DNA of 16,252 nucleotides from JAKAWW01 sp049965095 (GTDB lineage Archaea; Micrarchaeota; Micrarchaeia; Micrarchaeales; Micrarchaeaceae), in NCBI GenBank assembly GCA_049965095.1, contig JBMFWR010000015.1:1-16252 (forward strand), written 5' to 3'. Below are positions 1 through 6,440 of this stretch, in pieces. A model generated the notes under the pieces. That model was not told the DNA's origin. It searched no databases and worked only from the letters and a program-made list of their open reading frames with translations. The first letter of the stretch is position 1. Each line of letters starts with the position of its first letter. Both the position numbers and the translations under genes were made by a program.

Positions 1-2
1 GG

Positions 3-305
3 CGCATGTTTGTAATAAACTATGATGCAAAGTTCCTTGCAGATGCAGCCTACGATTCGACAGACATATACCAGGAATTGCATTATGACAACGTAAAGCC
101 TGTAATCGCAACAAACGGCAGGGGCTTCTACAAGTCAAAGAAGCCAAAGGATCCTGAATACGGCAAAAGGTGGGCAGTCGAGAGAATATTCTCAAGGCTG
201 AAGGAAATATTTGGTCTTGCAAGAAACAGGTTTGTGGGTATTGCAAAGGTCACGATCTTTGCATTTTCATGCCTCATTGCCTACTTGGTAAAATACGCAA
301 TGTGA
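3..305 (+). CDS. DDE transposase, C-terminal part (IS4/IS5-type), cut by window edge
   Basis: This is the C-terminal end of a cut-and-paste transposase with an RNase-H-like DDE domain. The frame is still open at the left edge of the window, so the N-terminus and first catalytic Asp lie outside. Numbering from the ATG at base 6, an ADAAYDS segment (residues 12-18) matches the place where these families carry the second catalytic Asp. EYGKRWAVERIFSRLK (51-66) gives the Y-x2-R-x3-E-x6-K signature (Y52, R55, E59, K66) that holds the catalytic Glu. A hydrophobic tail follows (residues 83-95), as is usual in the family. No frameshift is visible in the part present, and the gene ends normally with TGA. 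The exact IS family cannot be fixed from this fragment. Confidence 0.85.
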   Translation, partial: RMFVINYDAKFLADAAYDSTDIYQELHYDNVKPVIATNGRGFYKSKKPKDPEYGKRWAVERIFSRLKEIFGLARNRFVGIAKVTIFAFSCLIAYLVKYAM

Positions 306-365
306 CTGTTTCGCATTTGACGAGGTGAATAAATGTAAATGTCAGGATCCTAATTTTATTAAATC
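306..365. other. Probable right flank of the insertion sequence; end not resolved
   Basis: This is the short stretch between the transposase stop and the next promoter. It should contain the right terminal inverted repeat of the element, but the left end lies outside the window, so the repeat cannot be paired. A perfect 8-base palindrome AGGATCCT sits around 344-351. A GAGGTGA followed by ATG-TAA (around 321-338) looks like a ribosome site with no gene behind it. Confidence 0.3.
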
Positions 366-380
366 GGAAAAGTATAAAAG
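366..380 (+). promoter_or_regulatory. Archaeal promoter of the dsrE-tusA-flavoprotein operon
   Basis: AGTATAAAAG at 371-380 is a strong archaeal TATA box, preceded by a purine-rich CGGAAA that could serve as BRE. A start site about 26 bases downstream of its centre falls near base 402, a few bases before the ATG at 410. This argues against the longer reading from 383. Confidence 0.65.
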
Positions 381-409
381 CTTTGCTTATGATATATGAT
401 TGTGGTTGC

Positions 410-814
410 ATGGCCAAATTTTCCATAATCATGTTTAGCGGTACTGCAGACAAGTTTATACCACTAGGCGTGCTGGCAGATGCTGCAGCAGCGATGGGTT
501 ATGAAGTCAACATATTTGTCACAGGCTTTGCGCTTCTCGGCTTTACAAAGGAAAAGCACGAGATGCCATTTCCAAGCGAGTTTAATGGTATGCAGCAGAT
601 GCTTGCAGAAGGCATGAAGGCCACAAACACGAAGGACTGGCGCGAAATGCTCAAGGAGGCAAAATCAGTCGGCAATGTAAAGATTTATGCCTGTTCTCTG
701 ACGGCATCGATGTTCAACATGAAGAAGGAGCAGTTTGACGACATGGTTGACGATATAGTAGGGGCAGCGACATTCCTGTCAAATTCGGAAGGCGGCCAGG
801 TAATATTTATATAA
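410..814 (+). CDS. DsrE/DsrF-like (DsrE2-type) sulfur-handling protein
   Basis: The 134-residue protein belongs to the DsrE/F/H-like fold. Members bind sulfur as persulfide on a conserved Cys and pass it between carriers; some act with TusA and heterodisulfide-reductase-like complexes. The N-terminus (residues 3-10, KFSIIMFS) is the first beta strand, followed by an Ala-rich helix (residues 21-30). The only cysteine is C95 in KIYACSLTASMF, the position of the reactive Cys in DsrE2 proteins. The start at 410 is preferred over an in-frame ATG at 383, because the latter lies almost inside the TATA box and would add nine non-family residues. The gene is first in a cassette with a TusA-like carrier and an SQR-like flavoprotein, which supports a sulfane-sulfur relay. 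The direction of transfer and the partner acceptor are not visible. Confidence 0.8.
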   Translation: MAKFSIIMFSGTADKFIPLGVLADAAAAMGYEVNIFVTGFALLGFTKEKHEMPFPSEFNGMQQMLAEGMKATNTKDWREMLKEAKSVGNVKIYACSLTASMFNMKKEQFDDMVDDIVGAATFLSNSEGGQVIFI

Positions 815-890
815 TTGAGCTACACTGCAAGTGCGAATTTGTTGTGTGTTCAAGATTGTGTAATATTTGCAAATAGATTGGTTGATCAAT

Positions 891-1124
891 ATGGGAAACA
901 AGATACTAGTAGATGCGAGAGGCTCTAGCTGCCCTGGGCCGGTAGTAGAACTTTCAAAGGCTTACCGCAATGCGTCCAAAGGCGACATAATAGAATTGTG
1001 GGCGACTGATCCTGGCGTCAAGGCGGATGCAACTGCATGGGCCGAGAAGACGAAAAACAAGATTGACAGCATAACAGAATCAGATGGCAAGATTGTCCTG
1101 ATAATAGAAATACTGAACAGGTAA
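891..1124 (+). CDS. tusA: TusA-like sulfur carrier protein
   Basis: The 77-residue protein has the two-layer TusA/SirA fold. Residues 5-17 read ILVDARGSSCPGP, the family's opening strand followed by the C-P-x-P motif; C14 is the persulfide-carrying cysteine. The later ATDPGVKADATAWAEKTKN (38-56) is the typical second half. A TTG at 867 would extend the protein by eight residues, but the ATG at 891 places the first strand where the family has it. GGTTGATC just upstream (880-887) gives a weak match to the 16S tail. Its neighbours, DsrE2-like upstream and an SQR-like flavoprotein four bases downstream, point to dissimilatory or redox sulfur transfer rather than tRNA thiolation. That functional choice is inferred from context. 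Confidence 0.87.
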   Translation: MGNKILVDARGSSCPGPVVELSKAYRNASKGDIIELWATDPGVKADATAWAEKTKNKIDSITESDGKIVLIIEILNR

Positions 1125-1128
1125 TTAG

Positions 1129-2334
1129 ATGGAAAAATTAGTAATCGTCGGCGGCGGCGCAGGTGGCGTAATACTTGCAAACAGCCTTGACCCTAAAAAA
1201 TTTGATATAACATTGATAGACAAGAGCCCTGTAAACATTTTTCAACCAGCATACCTTTATGTAGCGTTCAAGGGTGCAAAGCCCAATATAGCAAGGAAGA
1301 CAGAAAGCCTTGTCAAGCGCGGCATCAAGGTCGTGGAAGCAAAAGCTACTTCAATAGACCTCCAGAGCAAGCAGGTTACAACTGACAAAGGCCAATTTGC
1401 ATATGACAAGCTGGTGGTTGCTACTGGCACTGTGACAGACCCTGGCCAGATAGAGGGGCTTGCAGAGGTAAATAATACATACGGCGACTATCATACAAGC
1501 ACAGAAAATGCGCAGAAGCTGTGGAAGAGTTTGTCATCTTTCTCAGGTGGTACCATAGCTCTTGGAATGGCATCACCGGTGTGCAAATGCCCTCCTTCTC
1601 CATTGGAAGGAATGCTGCTTGTGGAAGAATACATAAACAAAAAGGGCCTGAAGGACAAAACAAAGCTTATATTCTTTACTCCTTATCCAAGGGCATACCC
1701 TGCAGAGCCGATGAACGAGGTTATAGAGCCGATAATGAAAAGCAGGAACATAGAGATAATGACCTTCTTTGATGTGGAAAATATAGACATCAAGAACAGG
1801 AAAATAAATTCCATAGAAGGGGACAGCATATCATATGATCTCCCAATAATAATACCGCCGTGTGTTGGCGTCAAAATAGATTTCAAGCCAAACGTGCTTG
1901 ATGGTGATGGCTTCATAAAAGCGGACAAAGAAACGATGCTCATTGAGGGCTTCGAAGATGCATTTGCGATAGGCGATGCCACAAACATACCTACTGCAAA
2001 ATCCGGTGTTACGGCGCACCTCCAGGCAAAGGTCGTCGCAAAGATACTAAATGGCGAGCAGGCGAAATTTGATGGCAGGACTAATTGCCCATTTGATGTT
2101 GGCTACGGGAAAGCGACATTTGTCATAGGGGACTACAGCAATCCTGTTGTAAAATATCCGCCAAGCAGGCTAAATCATTTTATGAAAATGATGATGGAGC
2201 GCATATACTGGTCTAGCCTGAAGGGCACATGGGACTGGATGTTTGACATGTACTTTAAGCACTCAAACCCCAAGAAGCTTGGATTGAAGTACAATAAAGC
2301 CAAAGGCGGTGCTCAAGCAGATTCAAAGCAATGA
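1129..2334 (+). CDS. SQR-like FAD-dependent oxidoreductase (sulfide/persulfide oxidation)
   Basis: The 401-residue protein has the two-dinucleotide-fold layout of the sulfide:quinone oxidoreductase / flavocytochrome c sulfide dehydrogenase family. The FAD-binding GGGAGG is at residues 8-13, VVATG at 96-100, and the second FAD motif AIGDATN at 280-286. Cysteines C152 and C154 (PVCKCPPSPLEG) lie where SQR has its first redox Cys. C320 in TNCPFDVGYGKA matches the second, C-terminal redox Cys region. An amphipathic, aromatic-rich C-terminal segment (residues 351-376) could anchor the protein to the membrane face, as in SQR. It starts four bases after tusA and shares its transcript. Likely role: moving electrons from sulfide or protein persulfide to quinone or another acceptor. 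A related NADH- or CoA-disulfide-type flavoprotein is possible but fits the cysteines less well. Confidence 0.75.
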   Translation: MEKLVIVGGGAGGVILANSLDPKKFDITLIDKSPVNIFQPAYLYVAFKGAKPNIARKTESLVKRGIKVVEAKATSIDLQSKQVTTDKGQFAYDKLVVATGTVTDPGQIEGLAEVNNTYGDYHTSTENAQKLWKSLSSFSGGTIALGMASPVCKCPPSPLEGMLLVEEYINKKGLKDKTKLIFFTPYPRAYPAEPMNEVIEPIMKSRNIEIMTFFDVENIDIKNRKINSIEGDSISYDLPIIIPPCVGVKIDFKPNVLDGDGFIKADKETMLIEGFEDAFAIGDATNIPTAKSGVTAHLQAKVVAKILNGEQAKFDGRTNCPFDVGYGKATFVIGDYSNPVVKYPPSRLNHFMKMMMERIYWSSLKGTWDWMFDMYFKHSNPKKLGLKYNKAKGGAQADSKQ

Positions 2335-2349
2335 AGCGCGAATGCGGCT

Positions 2350-2392
2350 TTTTGGGCGCTTATGCACGTGCAAGGTGCCCAAAATTTTTATT
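2350..2392 (+). terminator. Hairpin plus T-run terminator after the sulfur cassette
   Basis: TTTTGGGCGC (2350-2359) pairs with GTGCCCAAAA (2375-2384): ten pairs including one G-U, with a 15-base loop that itself holds the palindrome GCACGTGC. A run of five T (2385-2389) follows. It lies 16 bases after the flavoprotein stop and before the next promoter, so it should close the operon. Confidence 0.6.
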
Positions 2393-2414
2393 AAAAACTG
2401 CAAAATGAATAACC

Positions 2415-2422
2415 TTTAAATA
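2415..2422 (+). promoter_or_regulatory. Promoter of the HEAT/ankyrin cluster
   Basis: TTTAAATA at 2415-2422 is a TATA-type box. A start about 26 bases from its centre falls near 2445, a few bases before the ATG at 2452, so the first gene would be nearly leaderless. Confidence 0.55.
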
Positions 2423-2451
2423 GCTCGAAATCCTAATGTCATATTGATTAA

Positions 2452-2712
2452 ATGGGGCGCGCTAACCTGCATGGCAAGATGGATTATGCGCAGGTTTATA
2501 AGCTCCTACGAAAAGGTTTGGAAGGTCCAGAGCTTGCAATAGAACTTTACGGCTTGTCAACAAAATGCAATAAAACCGCTTTCATAATGCTCGGCATGCT
2601 AAGGAATAGCAATGATGAAGAGACAAGCAATATTGCGAAGTCTCTCATATATGCAATAGCAATGTCAGATAATGTTCTAAGGCAAGAGGCTGTTTGCATG
2701 CTTACTTCATAG
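2452..2712 (+). CDS. Short HEAT-like helical protein, ended by TAG in frame with the next gene
   Basis: This 86-residue product is not a family I recognise. It appears all alpha-helical, with paired amphipathic helices (around residues 12-35, 40-52 and 58-84) and the (x)RQEAV(x)M ending typical of HEAT-like repeats. Its core resembles the ORF at 3912-4415: AQVYKLLRKGLEGPELA here against AQLYNVAREGGKGFENA there, then LGMLRNSND against LALLRIRHH. The two look like copies of one module. The stop is a single TAG (2710-2712) directly followed by ATG in the same frame. Either this is a short separate gene, or it is the N-terminal domain of a 484-residue protein interrupted by an amber codon. TAG also ends thrC and the NUDIX gene in this window, so it is an ordinary stop here. 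Confidence 0.55.
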   Translation: MGRANLHGKMDYAQVYKLLRKGLEGPELAIELYGLSTKCNKTAFIMLGMLRNSNDEETSNIAKSLIYAIAMSDNVLRQEAVCMLTS

Positions 2713-3906
2713 ATGGTTTTGGTGCCCACAAAAAACAGCAAAAATAATCTTTATGGAGAACTCGAAAAGGCTGTGCTCCGAGCAGATTACGATACTGTAA
2801 AGAAGGCTTCTCAGCAAGTGACCAAAGCTGATCGCGGCAGGGCTCTGCTCAAAGGCATATATGCTGCGCTATACGTATCGGGAGAAGGTTCAAGCAGTTT
2901 TATTGTTGCATCTAAAATAGGTTTTGTTGACAACTATCTTAGGGTAATGAATGTGCTCGCAGATGATGGTGCCGCTTTTGACAAGCGCGATGTAGTATTT
3001 GAAAACAATTCCAACCCATTGGCACTTTTAGCCCAAATATATGGTAATGTTGGCAATAATATCTATTTGCACGCCACCAAGATGGCTTTGGAGCATGGTG
3101 ACAAAACACTTGCTGGTGCAAAAAAATTTCGTGATTCTTTTATCAATGAAACTGAAAGAAGGATTAGTGCAATAGCGTCTAGGATTGTAGAAGAAAATGG
3201 CAGGTATCTTCTTGGCATTGAAGACAGGAACGGAAAAATACCACTCATGGAAGCCTTCGAAGTTGGGGCTTTCGGCTACGCGAGTTTACTGATTTCAAAG
3301 AATAAATCAAGCCTATATAATGTAGATTATGAGGGCAACTATTCCATAATGTATATGTTGCGAGGAGTTAAGAAAGAGCTTCAGCTTTCTGAGAGGTTCC
3401 TAGAAAGCGCAATCGATTATGGTATAGGACATGGCCTTAAAGCAGACAAGGAGGACATAGAGCGCGAAAAAGCAAGAGCAAGGGAAATAATTGCTACTGA
3501 TTTCAAAAAGTTTTATTTTGTGGTTTTGGATAAATACAGGGAAAAGGGTATAAATGACACCACAAATATACACGGCATAAATGCAATCATGGAAGCGATA
3601 CAGAGTGGAATACCTGGTATAGTAGAAAATACGTACAGCACTTTCATGAAATCTTCAAAAAGCCCATATGTGCTTCCAAACGAACTTTCAATGGCGTGCC
3701 TTGCAGGGAATGTAGAAGCTGTGGAGTTTCTACTGCGTAAAGGCTACAAACCTGGAGTAAAATATGAAGACTATCTTACGCCTTATCAGGCTGCAAGGCA
3801 TTTTCTGCTTTTAACTAAGAACATAATGGTGTATAATAGAATGATTGAGCTGCTTGAGAATGGGGAAAATATATACAAGGGCCAATACCTTAAGCTTTTA
3901 AGGTGA
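2713..3906 (+). CDS. Ankyrin-like repeat protein of unknown function
   Basis: The 397-residue protein has an alpha-helical N-terminal half without a recognisable domain, followed by degenerate ankyrin-like repeats. DRNGKIPLMEAFEVGAFGYA (171-190) leads into DYEGNYSIMYML (205-216). After a charged helix (243-275) come NIHGINAIMEAIQSGIPGIV (285-304) and ELSMACLAGNVEAVEFLLRKG (324-344). Such repeats bind other proteins; no catalytic motif, signal peptide or membrane segment is visible. The assigned ATG abuts the upstream TAG and has no ribosome site in front of it. Translation therefore needs reinitiation, stop readthrough, or a start further in. A 3-prime AGGTGA overlapping its stop serves the next ORF, so the three form one transcript. 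The partner or pathway is unknown. Confidence 0.65.
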   Translation: MVLVPTKNSKNNLYGELEKAVLRADYDTVKKASQQVTKADRGRALLKGIYAALYVSGEGSSSFIVASKIGFVDNYLRVMNVLADDGAAFDKRDVVFENNSNPLALLAQIYGNVGNNIYLHATKMALEHGDKTLAGAKKFRDSFINETERRISAIASRIVEENGRYLLGIEDRNGKIPLMEAFEVGAFGYASLLISKNKSSLYNVDYEGNYSIMYMLRGVKKELQLSERFLESAIDYGIGHGLKADKEDIEREKARAREIIATDFKKFYFVVLDKYREKGINDTTNIHGINAIMEAIQSGIPGIVENTYSTFMKSSKSPYVLPNELSMACLAGNVEAVEFLLRKGYKPGVKYEDYLTPYQAARHFLLLTKNIMVYNRMIELLENGENIYKGQYLKLLR

Positions 3907-3911
3907 ATGGT

Positions 3912-4415
3912 ATGCTATCGCGCAATAGCAATATTGATGGCAAAAACCAAGAAGGCACTGCAACGCTGATGCAGGTTGCACAGCTCTACAATGTAGCAAG
4001 GGAAGGTGGCAAGGGCTTTGAGAATGCGGTTAGCGCACTTGCAGAAATAATAGGTAGACCAGTCGAAAAACGCAATAATCTAATTCTCGCTTTGTTGAGA
4101 ATAAGACATCACAACCAAAAGGAAAGGCACGACGCAGAACTGCTTCGGGACCTTGCAATAACATACTTCTCTGAGCTTATAAAAAGCGGCAATGAAGAAG
4201 TAAGGAATGCTGCAATAAAGTGTGCGGCAGAGCTTGACAGCCGTAGGCTTTTCTCTTCATCAAAAATATTCTCAGTTCTCAACTCTCTTCTCGATAGCGA
4301 TATTGAGCAGCAAAATAAATATGCAATGCTTATTTATAAAAAGCTGCTTAGATCATCAAGCAAGGAAGTCAGGAGCTTTGCCAAAATCAACCTGATGGTG
4401 CGCAACTCGCTTTAA
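3912..4415 (+). CDS. HEAT-like helical repeat protein
   Basis: The product is about 167 residues, nearly all helical, with two or three HEAT-like helix pairs. Examples are the stretch around SGNEEVRNAAIKCAAEL and the C-terminal SSKEVRSFAKINLMV, which show the usual E-V-R-x-x-A pattern. No catalytic motif is visible. The ATG at 3912 is chosen because AGGTGA (3901-3906), which overlaps the stop of the ankyrin gene, is well placed as its ribosome site; a GTG at 3903 in the same frame would put the start inside that site. It resembles the 86-residue ORF at 2452 over most of that ORF's length, so the ankyrin gene is flanked by two related modules. A scaffold or adaptor role is only a guess. Confidence 0.65.
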   Translation: MLSRNSNIDGKNQEGTATLMQVAQLYNVAREGGKGFENAVSALAEIIGRPVEKRNNLILALLRIRHHNQKERHDAELLRDLAITYFSELIKSGNEEVRNAAIKCAAELDSRRLFSSSKIFSVLNSLLDSDIEQQNKYAMLIYKKLLRSSSKEVRSFAKINLMVRNSL

Positions 4416-4431
4416 TAAGTGTGGCGCAAAG

Positions 4432-4467
4432 TTTAAAAATCCCTTTTCGGCATATATAAAGCAGGTG
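4432..4467 (+). promoter_or_regulatory. Promoter and ribosome site of the glycosyltransferase gene
   Basis: TTTAAAAAT (4432-4440) places a start near 4462, and AGGTG (4463-4467) sits seven bases before the ATG at 4475. A second A/T box, ATATATAAA (4452-4460), is too close to the ATG to direct a start upstream of it. Confidence 0.5.
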
Positions 4468-4474
4468 CTCTTCT

Positions 4475-5506
4475 ATGAAAATAGCCCTGGTAGGCCATGA
4501 TTTCGATTTCTCCTCAAAGGACGGCATAAGCAGATATTCCTATGAACTCTTTACAAGGCTTAAAAAACACAATAAGGTATCTGCTTACGAGCACAAAAAA
4601 GGTGTAGGCTTTGTAGGTAATATAGTACCGGGTTTGCACCGCTATACTGTAGGAATAAAAGTGGATGATGCAGACATAGTGCATCTTATGTATCCAAACA
4701 CGACATATGTTAGGAGCAGTGCACCGCAAGCTCTTACATGGCATGATGCTTCAATATTCAACAGGTACAAGACTTTCAACATTTTTAGCAGTGATATGTA
4801 TCATTGGCTTGGCGTTGCTTTGCCTGCACTACGCAACACAAACAGAGCAAACGGCATAACGTACAACAGCGAGGAAACTAGGAAGAGTCTTATACCTTAT
4901 ATAGGCAAATACCTTGACAAGCCAAATGAGGTAATAACCCATGGCATAGATGATGCATTTATAAAATCGAAAATCGACCACAACATTGAGAGAAAGGACT
5001 TTGTCTACGTGGGCTCGGTGCAGTATCCGCACAAAAACATACCATTGCTGATAAAATCGTTCGAAAGCGCAAACACAGGAAACAACATGCTATACATATT
5101 CACGCCTACTGATAGGGATCTTATAGATCCTTCATATTTCAAGGCAAAGAAAGTCAAGATAATAATCAAGGCAAGCACTTCTGAAGTAATAGAGAAGCTG
5201 AAGCACAGTATCGCTCTGCTTCATTTTAGCAGGCTAGAAGGTTTTGGGGTTCCTATACTGGAATCGATGGCTCTTGGCACTCCTGTCGTAGTGCTTAAAA
5301 GTGCTGAAATACCTAAGATTGTAACCAAATACGCAATCAAAATCAGCGAAAGCGAAATAAAGAGCACAATAGGCAAGCTTGCATTGACAAAGCCAGAGCT
5401 TTCAGATGAAGCGATAGAATATGCCAAAAGCTTCAGCTGGGATCGAACTGTCTCAATGACTGTAGAATTCTACAAGAAAATATTGGAGATGCAAAGCAAA
5501 AGTTAA
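4475..5506 (+). CDS. GT4-family (group 1) glycosyltransferase
   Basis: The 343-residue protein has the GT-B layout of retaining glycosyltransferases of family GT4. The N-terminal domain begins KIALVGHDFDFSSKDGISRY, with an acceptor-side glycine loop around residue 17. The C-terminal donor domain starts at VYVGSVQYPHKN (177-188). It carries SRLEGFGVPILESMALGTP (252-270), in which E255 and E263 form the E-x7-E motif that binds the nucleotide-sugar. SFSWDRT (319-325) is the usual closing helix. No membrane segment is visible, so it is cytosolic or peripheral. Such enzymes build surface glycans, lipid-linked sugars or glycolipids; the sugar and acceptor cannot be read from sequence. It has its own promoter and no obvious operon partner. 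Confidence 0.85.
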   Translation: MKIALVGHDFDFSSKDGISRYSYELFTRLKKHNKVSAYEHKKGVGFVGNIVPGLHRYTVGIKVDDADIVHLMYPNTTYVRSSAPQALTWHDASIFNRYKTFNIFSSDMYHWLGVALPALRNTNRANGITYNSEETRKSLIPYIGKYLDKPNEVITHGIDDAFIKSKIDHNIERKDFVYVGSVQYPHKNIPLLIKSFESANTGNNMLYIFTPTDRDLIDPSYFKAKKVKIIIKASTSEVIEKLKHSIALLHFSRLEGFGVPILESMALGTPVVVLKSAEIPKIVTKYAIKISESEIKSTIGKLALTKPELSDEAIEYAKSFSWDRTVSMTVEFYKKILEMQSKS

Positions 5507-5635
5507 TTGCAGTGCTATGCAAGCCAAAATGCACTGAGTTGCTCAAGCTAGCCCCAATGCCTCTTCTATTTTTGTAAACATGCTTCAAGGTAAAGCCTTT
5601 TAAATCTGTTTTGTGACATTTTAGTGGGTGCCAGC
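5507..5635. other. Intergenic region before the por operon with promoter
   Basis: This region has no gene. A weak six-pair stem (CAGTGC near 5510 with GCACTG near 5530) and the T-rich TCTATTTTTG (around 5566-5575) could end the glycosyltransferase transcript. CTTTTAAAT (5597-5605) is a TATA box that places a start near 5627, and GGGTG (5626-5630) sits before the ATG at 5636. Confidence 0.45.
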
Positions 5636-6184
5636 ATGTCGATGATTGAAATAATACTCTATGGTAGGGGTGGTCAGGGTGTTGTGACTGCCGGAGAGCT
5701 TCTTGCAAGAGCCGCAGTCCTTGATGGAAAATTCGGCCAGTCAATACCTTTTTACGGCGGCGAAAGACGTGGCGCTCCTGTTGTTTCGTATGTGAGGCTT
5801 TCGGACAAGCCGATAAGAATGCACAGGAATGTAAAGAGCCCAGAAATGGTGGCGATATTTGATCCAAGCCTTTTCAATGTTTCAAATCCCCTTTCAGGCC
5901 TTAAGGAAAATGGCACTGTGGTAATAAATGCTCCTGAGAAGAACGACAAGGTGGAAAAGGGCTTTTACATAAATGCAAACAAGATTGCTGAAGACTTGAA
6001 GCTTGTCATAGCTGGGTGGCCTGTTGTAAATACGATAATGATGGGTGCTGTGGCAAAAGCCACTAACATAATAAGCAAAGATGCGCTTGACAAAGCCATA
6101 GAGGAGACGTTTGAGGGAAATATGGTTGAGCAGAACAAAAAAGGCGCCGAATATGGCTTCAACGAGGTTGTTCAAATTGGCTGA
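5636..6184 (+). CDS. porG: 2-oxoacid:ferredoxin oxidoreductase, gamma subunit
   Basis: This is the gamma subunit of the pyruvate/2-oxoacid:ferredoxin oxidoreductase complex, which converts a 2-oxoacid and CoA to acyl-CoA, CO2 and reduced ferredoxin. The 182-residue protein opens with MIEIILYGRGGQGVVTAGEL (3-22), the typical start of the family, with RGGQG at 11-15. YGGERRGAPVVSYVRLSD (40-57) is the second hallmark. Start options are GTG 5624, ATG 5636 and ATG 5642. ATG 5636 is taken for its position after GGGTG, and 5642 would fit equally well. It is the first gene of a tight gamma-delta-alpha-beta operon, the order seen in hyperthermophilic archaea. Substrate choice (pyruvate, branched-chain or other oxoacid) is not decided by this subunit. 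Confidence 0.93.
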   Translation: MSMIEIILYGRGGQGVVTAGELLARAAVLDGKFGQSIPFYGGERRGAPVVSYVRLSDKPIRMHRNVKSPEMVAIFDPSLFNVSNPLSGLKENGTVVINAPEKNDKVEKGFYINANKIAEDLKLVIAGWPVVNTIMMGAVAKATNIISKDALDKAIEETFEGNMVEQNKKGAEYGFNEVVQIG

Positions 6185-6194
6185 AGAAGAAACA

Positions 6195-6440
6195 ATGGCG
6201 CTTTCAAGACCTTCCAGGGGCTCTGCTGGAAAGACGGGCTCATGGCGGGTTCAGAAGCCCATAATAGATTATGACAAGTGCACAAAGTGCAAAATGTGCA
6301 TCATTTTCTGCCCGGAAAACACGATAGACCAGAAAAGCGATACTTCGCCGCAAATAGACTATGACTACTGCAAAGGCTGCGGAGTATGTGCCAATGTGTG
6401 CCCTGCAAAGGCGATAACTATGGACAAAGAGGTGAGATAA
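6195..6440 (+). CDS. porD: 2-oxoacid:ferredoxin oxidoreductase, delta (2x[4Fe-4S]) subunit
   Basis: This 81-residue ferredoxin-like subunit carries electrons from the thiamine site to free ferredoxin. Two complete cluster motifs are present: C29-x2-C32-x2-C35-x3-C39-P and C59-x2-C62-x2-C65-x3-C69-P. The preceding GSWRVQKPIIDYDKC (15-29) is the usual lead-in for the PorD family. The ATG at 6195 lies ten bases after porG; longer readings from 6111 would run through porG and add non-family residues. The stop overlaps the porA start as TAATG, which implies coupled translation. Confidence 0.93.
   Translation: MALSRPSRGSAGKTGSWRVQKPIIDYDKCTKCKMCIIFCPENTIDQKSDTSPQIDYDYCKGCGVCANVCPAKAITMDKEVR
6429..6436 (+). 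promoter_or_regulatory. Ribosome site that fixes the porA start
   Basis: GAGGTGAG at 6429-6436 lies inside the end of porD, three bases before the ATG at 6440. It decides for 6440 over the in-frame ATG at 6386, which lies inside the porD ferredoxin motifs. Confidence 0.7.

Noticed and set aside
383..409. Nine-residue N-terminal extension of the DsrE2-like protein
   Set aside because: The ATG at 383 lies three bases after the TATA box, and the extension (LMIYDCGC) is not part of the family's first strand.
2452..4415. Genome-wide recoding of TAG (pyrrolysine or other) as the explanation for the split ankyrin gene
   Set aside because: TAG ends thrC (9546-9548) and the NUDIX gene (10822-10824) at the family's normal C-termini, so it acts as an ordinary stop here; only local readthrough remains possible.
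5433..5867. 144-residue minus-strand ORF across the glycosyltransferase end and porG start
   Set aside because: It spans an intergenic promoter region and is antisense to two supported genes, with no recognisable domain.
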